From G963668345 sp965226215 (GTDB lineage: Bacteria > Acidobacteriota > Terriglobia > Bryobacterales > UBA6623): a DNA stretch of 64,000 nt. The DNA is taken from contig CBDDCH010000001.1 of NCBI GenBank assembly GCA_965226215.1, positions 372,001 to 436,000 of the forward strand, read 5' to 3'. Position 1 is the first letter of the stretch. Each line of letters begins with the position of its first letter. The notes beneath the pieces are model-generated. The model saw only the letters and a list, made by a program, of their open reading frames with translations, ran no database searches and was not told the DNA's origin. Shown here piece after piece: positions 8,634 to 16,796 of this stretch. Made by a program: the position numbers and the translations under genes.

Positions 8634-9932
8634 GGCTCTTCCGGGTTTTAAGTGGGCGAAGGAGCCAGATCGAGTTTCCCACAGTGGAAGTAGATGGCGT
8701 TGATGAAGTTCTGTTGATTGCGGAAACCGCGCGCCGTGGCCTTGACCCATTGAATCCTTGAGTTCAACCCCTCGCTGACCGCGTTCGTAATGCGGTGTTT
8801 CAGATACGTGAGTATGTTTTCGAGGCGAGCCGTCAACATCCGCGCTACGGTGACCATCGGCGTCAGCCGGCTGCGACTCGCCCAGCCGCGCCATTGCTCG
8901 AAGAAAGCTCGCGCCGCCGATTCGCGACGATAGTCGAACAGCCGCATCGCCGTTTCCTTCAACGCCCACGCCCGCGCCGTCTTCAAGTCGCTTTCGCGCA
9001 GCGCGCGGAACTCGCGCCAGGCGTCCTCGGAAAAGTTCGCCGGATGCCGCAGCCAAGCGTACTTCGTGCCTGTCAAACGCTCGTCGCCGAGGGCCAGTAA
9101 ACGCTTGTTCTCCGCCCGCCGCACCTGGTCCACCGCCTTCGCCAGATGCGCCGCGATGTGATATTTGTCGTAAACGATCTTTTTCTCCGATTCGTCGAGA
9201 TGCTCCCGGGTCGAGGCGACGTAAGGATCCCACATGTCCATCGCGACGGCCTCGACTCGGGCGAGTTGCTCTGCGCTCAACGTCTTCCAAAAGCCGTCCA
9301 GGCTGGCCTGGCGGCGTCCCTCGGCGACGAACAACACGCGCGAGCGGTTGAGATCGTTGACGACGGTGAGATAGCGATGGCGCTTGCGGAAGCTCTTCTC
9401 GTCGACGCCCAGGTAGGGAATCGGCTCTGCCGCGCGACGTTCGAGCCCACGTTGCACGGCGCGTTCCAGGATGCCGTGAATCTCGTCCCAGCTCAGCGCC
9501 AGCAACTCGGCGATGCCTTGCTGGCTGGCTTCCTTCAGCCACGAGATCGCGAGAGCTTCAAACAGCGCGGTGAAGCGGCTGGAAGCCTCGGCCCAGGGCA
9601 GTCGCACGACGCGCGGCCCGTGCTCGGAGCAGTCGCTGCGTGGCGGCCGGGCGTGCAGGATCGTGCGGTACTGACAGGTGTCGAGGTGACGCCAGCGGCG
9701 TTCGGGCTGATGATCGTGGAGTGCGCACACGGCGCTGCATTGGCGGCACGGCCAGCGGACTTGCTCGTCGTGTTCGAGGAAGACGTGGACTTCGCCGTCG
9801 GCTCGGCGCAGCTCCACTCGCACGACTTTCCAGGGACTTTCGATGCCCAGAATCTGGCGGTATAGCTCGCGGTCTTGCATCCCGCGAGACTACCACCGAG
9901 CCTCACTCGCCCACTAGAAACCCGGAAGAACC
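8634..9932 (-). mobile_element. ISL3-family insertion sequence, complete (1299 bp)
   Basis: The boundaries are set by an exact 8-bp target duplication CTATTTAA at 8626-8633 and 9933-9940, the size expected for ISL3. The terminal inverted repeats begin GGCTCTTCCGGGTTTTAAG on the left and GGTTCTTCCGGGTTTCTAG on the right, and continue GTGGGCGA. One transposase gene fills the element. A relic of the same left end occurs at 27330-27347. Confidence 0.92.
8648..9880 (-). CDS. ISL3-family transposase
   Basis: The protein has 410 residues. The N-terminus has a zinc-ribbon-like region (WPCRQCSAVCALHDH plus later Cys/His), followed by the DDE_Tnp_ISL3 domain: YLGVDEKSFRKRH carries the first aspartate, VAMDMWDPYV the second, and the C-terminal VSEGLNSRIQWVKATARGF the glutamate. 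The length and all motifs look intact, so the element may still be active. Confidence 0.93.
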   Translation of the reverse strand: MQDRELYRQILGIESPWKVVRVELRRADGEVHVFLEHDEQVRWPCRQCSAVCALHDHQPERRWRHLDTCQYRTILHARPPRSDCSEHGPRVVRLPWAEASSRFTALFEALAISWLKEASQQGIAELLALSWDEIHGILERAVQRGLERRAAEPIPYLGVDEKSFRKRHRYLTVVNDLNRSRVLFVAEGRRQASLDGFWKTLSAEQLARVEAVAMDMWDPYVASTREHLDESEKKIVYDKYHIAAHLAKAVDQVRRAENKRLLALGDERLTGTKYAWLRHPANFSEDAWREFRALRESDLKTARAWALKETAMRLFDYRRESAARAFFEQWRGWASRSRLTPMVTVARMLTARLENILTYLKHRITNAVSEGLNSRIQWVKATARGFRNQQNFINAIYFHCGKLDLAPSPT

Positions 9933-10229
9933 CTATTTAATTGCCTAGATGCACGTATCGATGGTCCTTTAAAGTTTCATAGCCTTGCATTCGAGCCCGA
10001 CGTACCGTCAGCACTAGCCAAAGTCCGCAAGTTAAATCCTGACGTCATTATTCTGGCAGATGGGTTTTCCGAAACCGAGCTGCAGGAGTTTCTTAACCGG
10101 CCCAACGAGTCGTTGCGCGAGGCACTCATCAGCGGTGAGTTGCAGTACCGGCGAACAAGTAAGATTCGATTGACTTCTGATGCGGCCGCGGTACTCTATT
10201 CGAAGAACCAAGAGGGCGATGAGATCTGA

Positions 10230-10527
10230 GGGGGCGAGTGAAGGTGTTCGTCTTCGACCGCCGGAGCGCGTTCTAGGCAGCCGGTTGAGGCCAGCCTTGC
10301 GAGCGGATTTCCTCAAGGCTTGTCCTTCTCTCTCCAACAGGGATTCCCGGCCCAGATCCGCTGGGTCATCGCAACCTACACTGCGATCCACCATACCAGC
10401 ACCTTCTTCGCAATTCCTGTCCGACGCTGTTAGGCGACTGGATGCTATTTTCGGAGCTTGCGTTACCCTAGCGTTACCGGCTCCTGAACACCAAGTCCGG
10501 CGTGCCGGGTAACTTACTGAATGGAAG
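10230..10527. other. Intergenic region without recognised features
   Basis: The region lies between the end of the interrupted glycosyltransferase and tRNA-Glu. Both strands were read; no gene, repeat or RNA was recognised. Confidence 0.4.
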
Positions 10528-10605
10528 TGGCGTCCCCAGCGGGATTTGAACCCGCGTTGCCGCCGTGAAAGGGCGGTGTCCTAGGCCAGGCTAGACGATG
10601 GGGAC
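10528..10605 (-). tRNA. tRNA-Glu (UUC)
   Basis: On the minus strand the acceptor arm GTCCCCA pairs with TGGGGAC, followed by discriminator G and an encoded CCA. The D-arm region is CGTCTAGCCTGGCCTAGGAC, the anticodon stem is CCGCC/GGCGG with loop CTTTCAC (anticodon TTC), and the T arm reads GCGGGTTCAAATCCCGC. All arms fold. It is the only tRNA seen in the window. Confidence 0.95.
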
Positions 10606-10699
10606 GTTCGATGGGAAGGAAGCGGTTCGTTGTTCAAACGGCCTTCTCCAAGTGTATCGGGCGCTTCGCGGAAGCGTCAAATGGCCTGCCGGCGGTTCG

Positions 10700-10960
10700 A
10701 TACGTTCAACCACGGGATCGCTCTCCTACCGCCAATCTGTCCAGGTTTGCCAGAGAGCCGAGGTCCTCATGAAGGGTCAGGAGTATGCAGTCGCTTCCGT
10801 TTCCGTGCTGGCGCTCGCTGCGCGGTCGAAGTGTTCGGCCTACGACTGCGAATTTGTCGCTTTGGCTGAGGACCTTGGCGTATCGCTCGTGACGTCGGAC
10901 CGAGTGATCCTCAAGGAGTTTCCATCGATCGCTGTTTCCCTCGACACCTTTGCCGACTGA
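10700..10960 (+). pseudogene. VapC-type PIN-domain toxin, C-terminal fragment
   Basis: The readable part is GSLSYRQSVQVCQRAEVLMK, then VSVLALAARSKCSAYDCEF, then VALAEDLGVSLVTSDRVILK to FPSIAVSLDTFAD and TGA. This matches the second half of a VapC RNase, including the acidic positions around SAYDCEFVALA and the TSD near the C-terminus. The N-terminal third with the first catalytic Asp is not encoded upstream, and no VapB antitoxin gene is adjacent. It sits beside tRNA-Glu, a common landing site for mobile DNA. Confidence 0.7.
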
Positions 10961-11026
10961 GGCAGGTGATTCCTTACCGCAGGGAACGCCGCGGTGAATC
11001 ATCTCTCCATTCCCGAACGCGAGTTT

Positions 11027-12658
11027 TTACCAGCCGGCCGCCAAGCCGTCTTTGCGCGGATCACTTCCGCCGAGTAACATCCCACGTACCCAATCAATCT
11101 CAATCCCTTGGTAACCCCCAAAACCCTGCTCCATCGACGTCATCGTGTGGCCCATGTCCTTGAGTTGCGCCGCGACGGAACTGGGGATGCCGGACTCCAG
11201 AGCCACACCCGCCGCGCTATCGTGACGGACGCGCGGCTCGGCCCCGGCCTGTTGCACGTCCATCCCGAACTCCAGCATGTTGAGCAGCACTTGAACGTGC
11301 CCCTGAGGCTGCATGTGTCCGCCCATCACGCCGAACGAGAGCCACGGTTTGTCGTCTTGGTAAACCATCGCCGGAATGATGGTGTGGTAAGGGCGCTTGC
11401 GGCCCTCGATACGGTTAGGATGCTCGGGATCAAGCGAAAATAACGCCCCACGATTCTGTAAGAGAATGCCGGTCCCTGGGACGACGACGCCCGAACCAAA
11501 TCCCATGAACAAACTATTAATAAAGGAAACGACGTTGCGCTCGCCATCAACAGCCGAGAGGTAAACCGTATCGCCCGCGCGCGAAAGCCACTTCACCCGA
11601 TCGTTGATTCCACTGGCTGGTTCCTCCGCCGCGCTTTTCGGATCGATACGTCGCCGCTGCTTCTCGGCGTAGTCCTTGGAGGTAATCGTCTCGACCGGTA
11701 ATTCCACCCGCGCCGGATCTGCTAACCAAGCTTCGAGGTCGGAAAATGCCAGCTTTTTGGCCTCCACCAGTAGATGAACGTATTCGGCCGAGTTGTGGCC
11801 CATCACCGCTAGCTCGAAGCCCTCGAGAATGTTCAGCATCTCGAGCGCCGCCATTCCCTGGCCGTTCGGCGGCAGCTCGTAGACGCGATAACCCTTGTAG
11901 GTCGTGCTGATAGGTTCGACCCACTCGGAGCGCTGGTAGGCCATGTCCTCGAGCGTGATCGGCCATCCAAGTCTGTTGAGGCAAACCACGATTTTTTGCG
12001 CGATCTCGCCTTGATAGAAAGTCTCACGGCCACCTTCCGCGACTTGGCGGAGGGTCTCTCCCAACGACGGGTTGACGAAGACTTCACCGCGTGCCGGGGG
12101 CCTGCCACCACGGTAGTAAGCACTCGCGAACTCCGGATCGTCCGCATAGCTCGCCCCATGATCAGCCCAATCCCGGGCGATGATTTTCGTTACGGCGAAT
12201 CCGCTTTCGGCGTATTCAATCGCCGGCGCTAAGACGTCCTTCAACGTCATCGAGCCAAAGCGGTCGAGCAAAGTTGCCCAACCGTCGACAGCTCCCGGAA
12301 CGGTGACGGGAAAAGGCCCCTGGGTAGGGATTTCCTCTAGGCCTCGCTTCGCGAAAAACTCACAGTCCACGGTTCGCGGCGCAAAGCCGCTTCCATTGAG
12401 GCCGACCAGCTCGCCTGTTTTCGCGAGGTGGACTAAGGCGAACATGTCGCCGCCCGGCCCGGTGCTCATCGGCTCGACAACGGCCAGGACAGCGGCCGTC
12501 GCTACCGCGGCATCGATCGCGTTTCCGCCCTGCCGCAATATGTGCACCCCGGCCTGCGCGGCCAAAGGCTGGCTGGTTGCGACCATGCCGTCGCGGGCCG
12601 TCGCAACACGGCGCGACCGGCGAGCGTGATCAGGTGCGTGGTCAGGCATTAGCAGCAC
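11027..12658 (-). CDS. ggt: Gamma-glutamyltransferase family protein
   Basis: The protein has 543 residues, the normal length of the Ntn-hydrolase precursor. Family marks are GVHILRQGGNAIDAAVATAA near the N-terminus, GPGGDMFALV, the autoprocessing threonine in GDTVYLSAVD, and the substrate-loop glycines in SLFMGFGSGVVVPGTGILLQNRG. It hydrolyses or transfers the gamma-glutamyl group of glutathione-like compounds, or acts on related amides; many bacterial members have other acyl substrates. There is no clear signal peptide (MLLMPDHAPDHARRS), so the protein may be cytoplasmic. It is monocistronic, with a repeat-rich gap on the 5' side. Confidence 0.9.
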   Translation of the reverse strand: MLLMPDHAPDHARRSRRVATARDGMVATSQPLAAQAGVHILRQGGNAIDAAVATAAVLAVVEPMSTGPGGDMFALVHLAKTGELVGLNGSGFAPRTVDCEFFAKRGLEEIPTQGPFPVTVPGAVDGWATLLDRFGSMTLKDVLAPAIEYAESGFAVTKIIARDWADHGASYADDPEFASAYYRGGRPPARGEVFVNPSLGETLRQVAEGGRETFYQGEIAQKIVVCLNRLGWPITLEDMAYQRSEWVEPISTTYKGYRVYELPPNGQGMAALEMLNILEGFELAVMGHNSAEYVHLLVEAKKLAFSDLEAWLADPARVELPVETITSKDYAEKQRRRIDPKSAAEEPASGINDRVKWLSRAGDTVYLSAVDGERNVVSFINSLFMGFGSGVVVPGTGILLQNRGALFSLDPEHPNRIEGRKRPYHTIIPAMVYQDDKPWLSFGVMGGHMQPQGHVQVLLNMLEFGMDVQQAGAEPRVRHDSAAGVALESGIPSSVAAQLKDMGHTMTSMEQGFGGYQGIEIDWVRGMLLGGSDPRKDGLAAGW

Positions 12659-12723
12659 ACCCCCGACGTGAACTCTGAATGAACAACTCAGCGGGTCCGG
12701 GGGACACTACATTGTATCTGGCA

Positions 12724-12971
12724 GTGCCACGATCCGTGGCAGCGGGTCGGAGCGAACGACTTGTCCCGTAGGACCGGCGAGATCACCGGTCCTTACTGCC
12801 GTGGCTTGTGAGGACTCAAAGTAGGGACAAGCGATCCCGCTTGTCCTTAGTCTTAAGTCTTAGACGCGTCCTAGCCGCCGTGGGCGGCTCGTTGTAAACA
12901 AGCAGCACCCACGGGCCGGCTTGCGTTTGTTGTCGGCGCTGCCGCAAGAGGACCGGCGAGATCGCCGGTCC
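12724..12971. repeat. Cluster of palindromic repeats (relative of the 2.2-kb element)
   Basis: Inverted repeats are TGCCACGATCCGTGGCA (12724-12740), arms GGACCGGCGA/CCGGTCC at 12771-12792 and 12950-12971, and arms GGACAAGCG/CGCTTGTCC at 12825-12846. The order of blocks (GGACCGG palindrome, TACTGCCG, GACTC-AAGTAGGGACAAGCG palindrome, CTAGCCGCC, CTGCCGCAAG, GGACCGG palindrome) is the reverse complement of the interior of 2204-2560. The flanks of the IS4 element at 52.2-53.6 kb carry the same first half. No gene lies in 12659-13010. Confidence 0.7.
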
Positions 12972-13010
12972 CTACTAAGGAATGCTGAAGCGCGAAGCGG
13001 AGAGGCTCGG

Positions 13011-13571
13011 CTACTTCCCTGCCTGCTCGCGCAGCATCTTCATGAACTCGCCCATATAGAGATGATGATCGTGCCAGGTGCGGCCGCTGATCATGTTGCC
13101 GGCACGAACGCAGCCTTCGTTCACGAACTCAGCGCCGCAAAGCTCGACGTCCTTCTGGCACTTGGCCACCGTGGCAATGCGCTTCCCTCGAATAACGTCC
13201 GCGGCGGCCACGATTTCAGCGCCGTGGCAGACAACGGCAACAGGTTTCGCCGCATCGAAGAAGTGTTTGACCGCCCTAAGCAGGTCCGGGTCGTACCGCA
13301 GGTATTCGGGCGCTCTTCCGCCGGTAATGAATAGCCCCGTGTACTCTTCCGGGTTGACGTCGCGAAACGTGACGTCCGCTTTCAAGTGGTAGCTCGCTGA
13401 CTCGCGGGTGATGTCCCACCCAGGTGGGATCTCATGCATTACCAGCGGATAGACACGTGCTTCAGGTCCGGCGATGACCGCTTCGTAACCCTCCTCCCGC
13501 ACTCGAAAGTAGGGGTAAAGCGTATCCATGGCTTCTGCCGCATCCCCAATTGGAAACAGAACCTTGCCCAT
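13011..13571 (-). CDS. DJ-1/PfpI family protein
   Basis: The protein has 186 residues from the second of two adjacent ATGs, covering one complete class-I glutamine-amidotransferase-like domain. The nucleophilic elbow is PVAVVCHGAE, with the reactive cysteine at about residue 115, and a glutamate early in the chain (PIGDAAEAMDTLYPYF) fits the family pattern. Relatives act as peptidases, glyoxalases or protein/nucleotide deglycases; which applies here is not visible. It is a single gene on the minus strand. Confidence 0.85.
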   Translation of the reverse strand: MGKVLFPIGDAAEAMDTLYPYFRVREEGYEAVIAGPEARVYPLVMHEIPPGWDITRESASYHLKADVTFRDVNPEEYTGLFITGGRAPEYLRYDPDLLRAVKHFFDAAKPVAVVCHGAEIVAAADVIRGKRIATVAKCQKDVELCGAEFVNEGCVRAGNMISGRTWHDHHLYMGEFMKMLREQAGK

Positions 13572-13797
13572 CATAACGTCGCCTTTCTTGCAATCGATTT
13601 TCTCGTGGAGCGTCGCGAATGGTTCTGGATCATCCCGTGGCAGAAGTCAGGGTTCGGCGAAAATGGGGGCTGTCATCTGATTTTCGCTTCCGCAACGGCC
13701 GTGTTTCCCGTATGGGTTAGACGACGAAATCGGTGACTGTACCCATTCTTCGAAGTCTCGGTTTTGTTCACCACCCCCAGAACCTGCTCCAGAAGGA

Positions 13798-14856
13798 TCA
13801 AACTATCCTGCACGCCTTCAACAATACTTCTTGCACCGCCAGATCGTGTCCTGGCGAGCAAGTCGGCTTCGTACCGTCCCTGATCACCCCAGCCAGTTCT
13901 CGGAAGTCGGGCGTAAAGGCCAGGCCCGGCGGAGGAGTCAGCGGTACATCCTGGACGCCCGAACTGTAAGGTCCCGCGGGGTCGCCTAAGTCGAGTTGCA
14001 GCCGGAGGGGGGAGAAAGGGCGAACCGTAGCCGTTCCATTCGTGCCCAGGATCTCTAGCGTCCGATAATTCCCGCCGTGTGGCTGCATCGCAGCCACATA
14101 CACTTCGGCAAGCGCGTTGTCGTATTCGAGCACCGCTAGCGTATTGTCGGCCAAAGTATCATCGACGGGCGAATCATGCCGCAGCCGGCCCGTCACGTTC
14201 CGCGGTTTGCCCAGCAAAGCCACGACCCGGTCAATCATGTGGCACCCGAGCTCGAACATCATGCCGCCCTTGAACTCCGCGAGCTCGATTCGCGTTTCCC
14301 GCGAAATCGGCTTGTTGATGGTGGCCCGAACCATATAAATGTCGCCCAGCCAACCCTTCCGCGCCGCTTCGATCGCGGCCTGCATGGCGGCGTGGTAGCG
14401 CCACTGGTAGCCCATCTGCACGACCAGGTTCTCGCGGCCGGCATCCTCAAGCAGCCGCTCTAGCGCGCCAAGATCCTCTCCCGGCGGCTTGTCCAAGTGG
14501 ACGTACTTTCCGGCATCGATGCACTTCCGCGCATAGTCCAAGTTCTCTTGTACTCGTGATTAGACGGCGATCAGCTCGATGCCGCCGTCGCCGAGCACTT
14601 CGGACTCCGAAAGCCATTTGAGACCCTCGAGAGCCTCGTGCTCCCTGCTCCGGCCCGCGTCGGGTTCGCAAACGCCGGCCAAGTCGAACTCGTCCATCGA
14701 ACGAAGCGCTCGGACCTTACCCATCGCGTGAGCGTGTCCGATACCAAGAACCGCGACACGTATCTTTCGCGGCTTCGCAGGAGCCGCCAGCGCACCAGCC
14801 ACACCGGCGACTAGCAATCCTCGCCTGCTCAATAGTGACTCATCCTTGCTTGCCAT
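13798..14856 (-). pseudogene. Gfo/Idh/MocA oxidoreductase with an in-frame stop
   Basis: From the ATG at 14856 the product starts with a twin-arginine signal (SRRGLLVAGVAGALAAP), then the NAD(P)-binding start IRVAVLGIGHAHAMGKV, up to GGIELIAV, where TAA at 14560-14562 stops translation. The same frame then continues without gap: SRVQENLDYARKCIDAGKYV, HLDKPPGED (the conserved EKP-type motif) and the C-terminal alpha/beta domain to residue ~352. Relatives normally have an acidic residue at the stop position, so one GAA or GAG to TAA/TAG-type change explains it. Either a recent nonsense mutation or a read error; everything else looks intact. Confidence 0.85.
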
Positions 14857-14895
14857 GATTCTGGAACCTGATTCGTCGCTTGGCACTAACTAGCA

Positions 14896-15092
14896 CTAAC
14901 CGGAATCTTCATGGTCGCCGGCGGAGTCATTGCCACACTGTTTGGTCTGCACGCCATCGGAGGACTCGATGCCTTGATGGCCCAGGCAACCGATAAAATG
15001 CACGTCGTTCTTCCCGTCGACCACCCCGACTATCCCTTCCCGGCATCGATGTTCGGAGACTATCTATTGGTGTCAGTCTACTACTGGTGTAC
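14896..15092 (+). pseudogene. Sodium:solute symporter (SSS) fragment
   Basis: The frame reads ALTGIFMVAGGVIATLFGLH, then DKMHVVLPVDHPDYPFP and GDYLLVSVYYWCT. This is the central region of SSS-family (SglT-like) transporters with the typical PDKMHxxLPxDHP and SVYYWCTNQ motifs. Both ends are missing. At about 15092 it abuts a glmS fragment on the opposite strand, and the following codons (SFVFAKVFS) are the complement of that fragment. Confidence 0.7.
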
Positions 15093-15206
15093 CTCTTTCG
15101 TATTCGCCAAGGTTTTTTCATAACGGATCCGGCTCTGCGCTTCAGAGTCATCTCGGGTGGCAATGACCACCACAGGCAGATTTTCATCAATCAAGGTATT
15201 TGGAGC
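15081..15206 (-). pseudogene. GlmS (glucosamine-6-phosphate synthase) C-terminal-domain fragment
   Basis: Read on the minus strand, the frame gives LIDENLPVVVIATRDDSEAQ then RIRYEKTLANTKEV and a stop. This corresponds to the second SIS domain of glutamine:fructose-6-phosphate aminotransferase (family pattern 'aLIDe.lPVivia' and 'YEKtlsNikEVkaR'). It breaks off immediately after KEV at the junction with the symporter fragment. No other glmS sequence is present. Confidence 0.65.
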
Positions 15207-15286
15207 CGTTTGTTCAATCGCTCCTCGTGCTACTCGGACAAGTGGGGCGCCAAGCTTGGGTAACCTCTTGCCCCTGATTGGAGGAC

Positions 15287-16033
15287 TTACTTGCGGGCGG
15301 TGACCGCCAGCCGCTGTGCCGTTTGATCGTAGGGGCTGCCATCAACTCCGCCATACAGCGCGACCGAAGTGAAGCCAGCTTGACGCAAGAGAGCGGCCAA
15401 CTCCATTCCTGAGTACAACCTCAGCCGGGTTGTGAATTCCTTCCACTCGGCCCCCCTGATGAAAATCCATCGTTCCTCGATCGATTCCCATCCGCCCAGA
15501 ATCTTCTTTTCCTCCAGCAGCAGAGTCCCGTCCTTGAGTTGGCTCCAACACTTTTTTTGATAGCTACGAGCCCAAATCTCTTTGCCCAACATTTCCACAA
15601 CCACGCGGCCACCCGGCCTGAGCGAGGTATACAGGTTATCGATGACTTGACGATCGTCGCCGGCATCCTGGAAGTAGCCAAAGGAGCTGAGCATGTTGAC
15701 AGCGGCGTCGAAGCTATCAGGCCGGCAAAAACCGCGCATGTCTTCCTTGACAAACTCTATCTGCACGCCTGCTTCGGCGGCCTTCGTTCGAGCACTTTCC
15801 AAGTACTTTGTGGTTCGGTCAACTCCCACAACCCGGAACCCGCGGCGAGCCAGTTCGATCGCGTGCCGGCCAGGGCCACAGCAGAGGTCCAAAATGTCGG
15901 CCCCTTTGCCCAACCTAAGCAAGCGAACGATGTCGTCCACCTGCTTGGAGGTGCTGCCAGCACGACTCTCGTCAAACAAAAGGGGTGATAATCGCTCCCA
16001 AAACTCGTCGCTGTCGTACCAGGGAGGCATCAT
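15287..16033 (-). CDS. Class I SAM-dependent methyltransferase
   Basis: The protein has 248 residues. Motif I is ADILDLCCGPGRHAIELA with the acidic end of strand 2 in VVGVDRTTKYLE; motif II/post-I follow as EFVKEDMRGF, and LRPGGRVVVEML is motif III. The N-terminus PPWYDSDEFWERLSPLLF is typical of a methyltransferase group found near other small enzymes. Its ATG overlaps the stop of the VOC gene (ATGA), so the two are probably co-translated. Substrate unknown. Confidence 0.85.
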   Translation of the reverse strand: MMPPWYDSDEFWERLSPLLFDESRAGSTSKQVDDIVRLLRLGKGADILDLCCGPGRHAIELARRGFRVVGVDRTTKYLESARTKAAEAGVQIEFVKEDMRGFCRPDSFDAAVNMLSSFGYFQDAGDDRQVIDNLYTSLRPGGRVVVEMLGKEIWARSYQKKCWSQLKDGTLLLEEKKILGGWESIEERWIFIRGAEWKEFTTRLRLYSGMELAALLRQAGFTSVALYGGVDGSPYDQTAQRLAVTARK

Positions 16034-16488
16034 TTGGCCAGAACTCCCGGGTAAAAATTGCAGCCCAGCGTGTACAAGATTTCAGTTGCGCCGTACATCT
16101 TCGTCCATCCGTCCACCATGTTGCGGACGAAGTCGTTACCGCGCTTCTCCCACTCGACAACCGGGTCAAACAGCATCTTGACGCCGTTTTCTACCAGACG
16201 GGCCTTCCTCTCTTCGATGTCCGGCACCTGGAAAGCGGCGTGGCGATGGATGTAGCGGCGCGTGATATCCCCCCCGTTTCCAATTGGAATGTACAGATCG
16301 TCTCGAGTCAGCGGACGCGCGGCAATGATCAGATGCACCTCGTGGGAGCCACCGTAATAGAACAGCCCGGGGAACTGAAAGCTCGGGCGAGACTTTTCCT
16401 CCATTCCCAAGACGTCCCCGTAAAACCGGGACGCCTGTTCCCTATCGTCCACGATGAGGGTGACATGATGAATTCCTTGGGCGCTCAT
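16030..16488 (-). CDS. VOC-superfamily (glyoxalase/dioxygenase-like) protein
   Basis: The protein has 152 residues from the ATG at 16488, chosen because MSAQGIHHVTLIVDDREQAS is a canonical VOC start and the sequence GGAGAGCAGGAG lies directly before it. The longer frame upstream is low-complexity. Metal-ligand candidates are His in the first strand (IHHVTL), His in GSHEVHLII, His in IHRHAAFQV and Glu in the C-terminal GATEILYTL. Members are lyases, isomerases or extradiol dioxygenases; the reaction here is unknown. It is coupled to the downstream methyltransferase. Confidence 0.8.
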   Translation of the reverse strand: MSAQGIHHVTLIVDDREQASRFYGDVLGMEEKSRPSFQFPGLFYYGGSHEVHLIIAARPLTRDDLYIPIGNGGDITRRYIHRHAAFQVPDIEERKARLVENGVKMLFDPVVEWEKRGNDFVRNMVDGWTKMYGATEILYTLGCNFYPGVLAK

Positions 16489-16796
16489 CTCCTGCTCTCC
16501 GATCTCGCTTGATTCGAACAGGCCTTCCGGGGTAACCGGAACTTCGAGGCACTTCCCCCTGTGCGTCGGCGTCGGCGAAGTGACCCGCTTATCCGCCGTG
16601 GCCCGTCGAGTTCCAACGCCACAGGTGATGATATCAAAGGCAAACAGCAACTAGTCACGGAGCTGGCCTCGCGGCTCGCGTCGGCGGAGGACTCAGAACA
16701 CTCACCACTAACCGAGGCTCGTTTCGGGGCGATCGGAGGGCACGGATAAGCAAACAAACTCCCGCGCAAACCAAGTAACCACTACCGGAAACTCTG

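Larger units (their letters stand above)
7297..10229 (+). pseudogene. Membrane glycosyltransferase (PMT/ArnT-like), interrupted by an ISL3 element
   Basis: Segment 7297-8625 (443 codons) encodes an N-terminal cytoplasmic tail, a first membrane span, the DDSWYLENAFNLYHRL extracytoplasmic motif with the paired acidic residues typical of GT39/GT83-like enzymes, and about ten more hydrophobic spans. At 8626 the ISL3-family element has inserted. Segment 9933-10229 continues exactly in frame for 99 codons (LFNCLDARIDGPLKFHSLAF...) to a TGA at 10227. Removing the IS and one CTATTTAA copy gives an uninterrupted 541-residue protein. As it stands the translated product would end with 26 IS-encoded codons at 8703. 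Such proteins transfer sugars from polyprenyl phosphate in the membrane. Confidence 0.85.

Noticed and set aside
12724..12971. Regularly spaced palindromes considered as a CRISPR array
   Set aside because: Repeat units are not identical direct repeats, spacing is irregular, only two or three units occur, and no cas gene is in the window.
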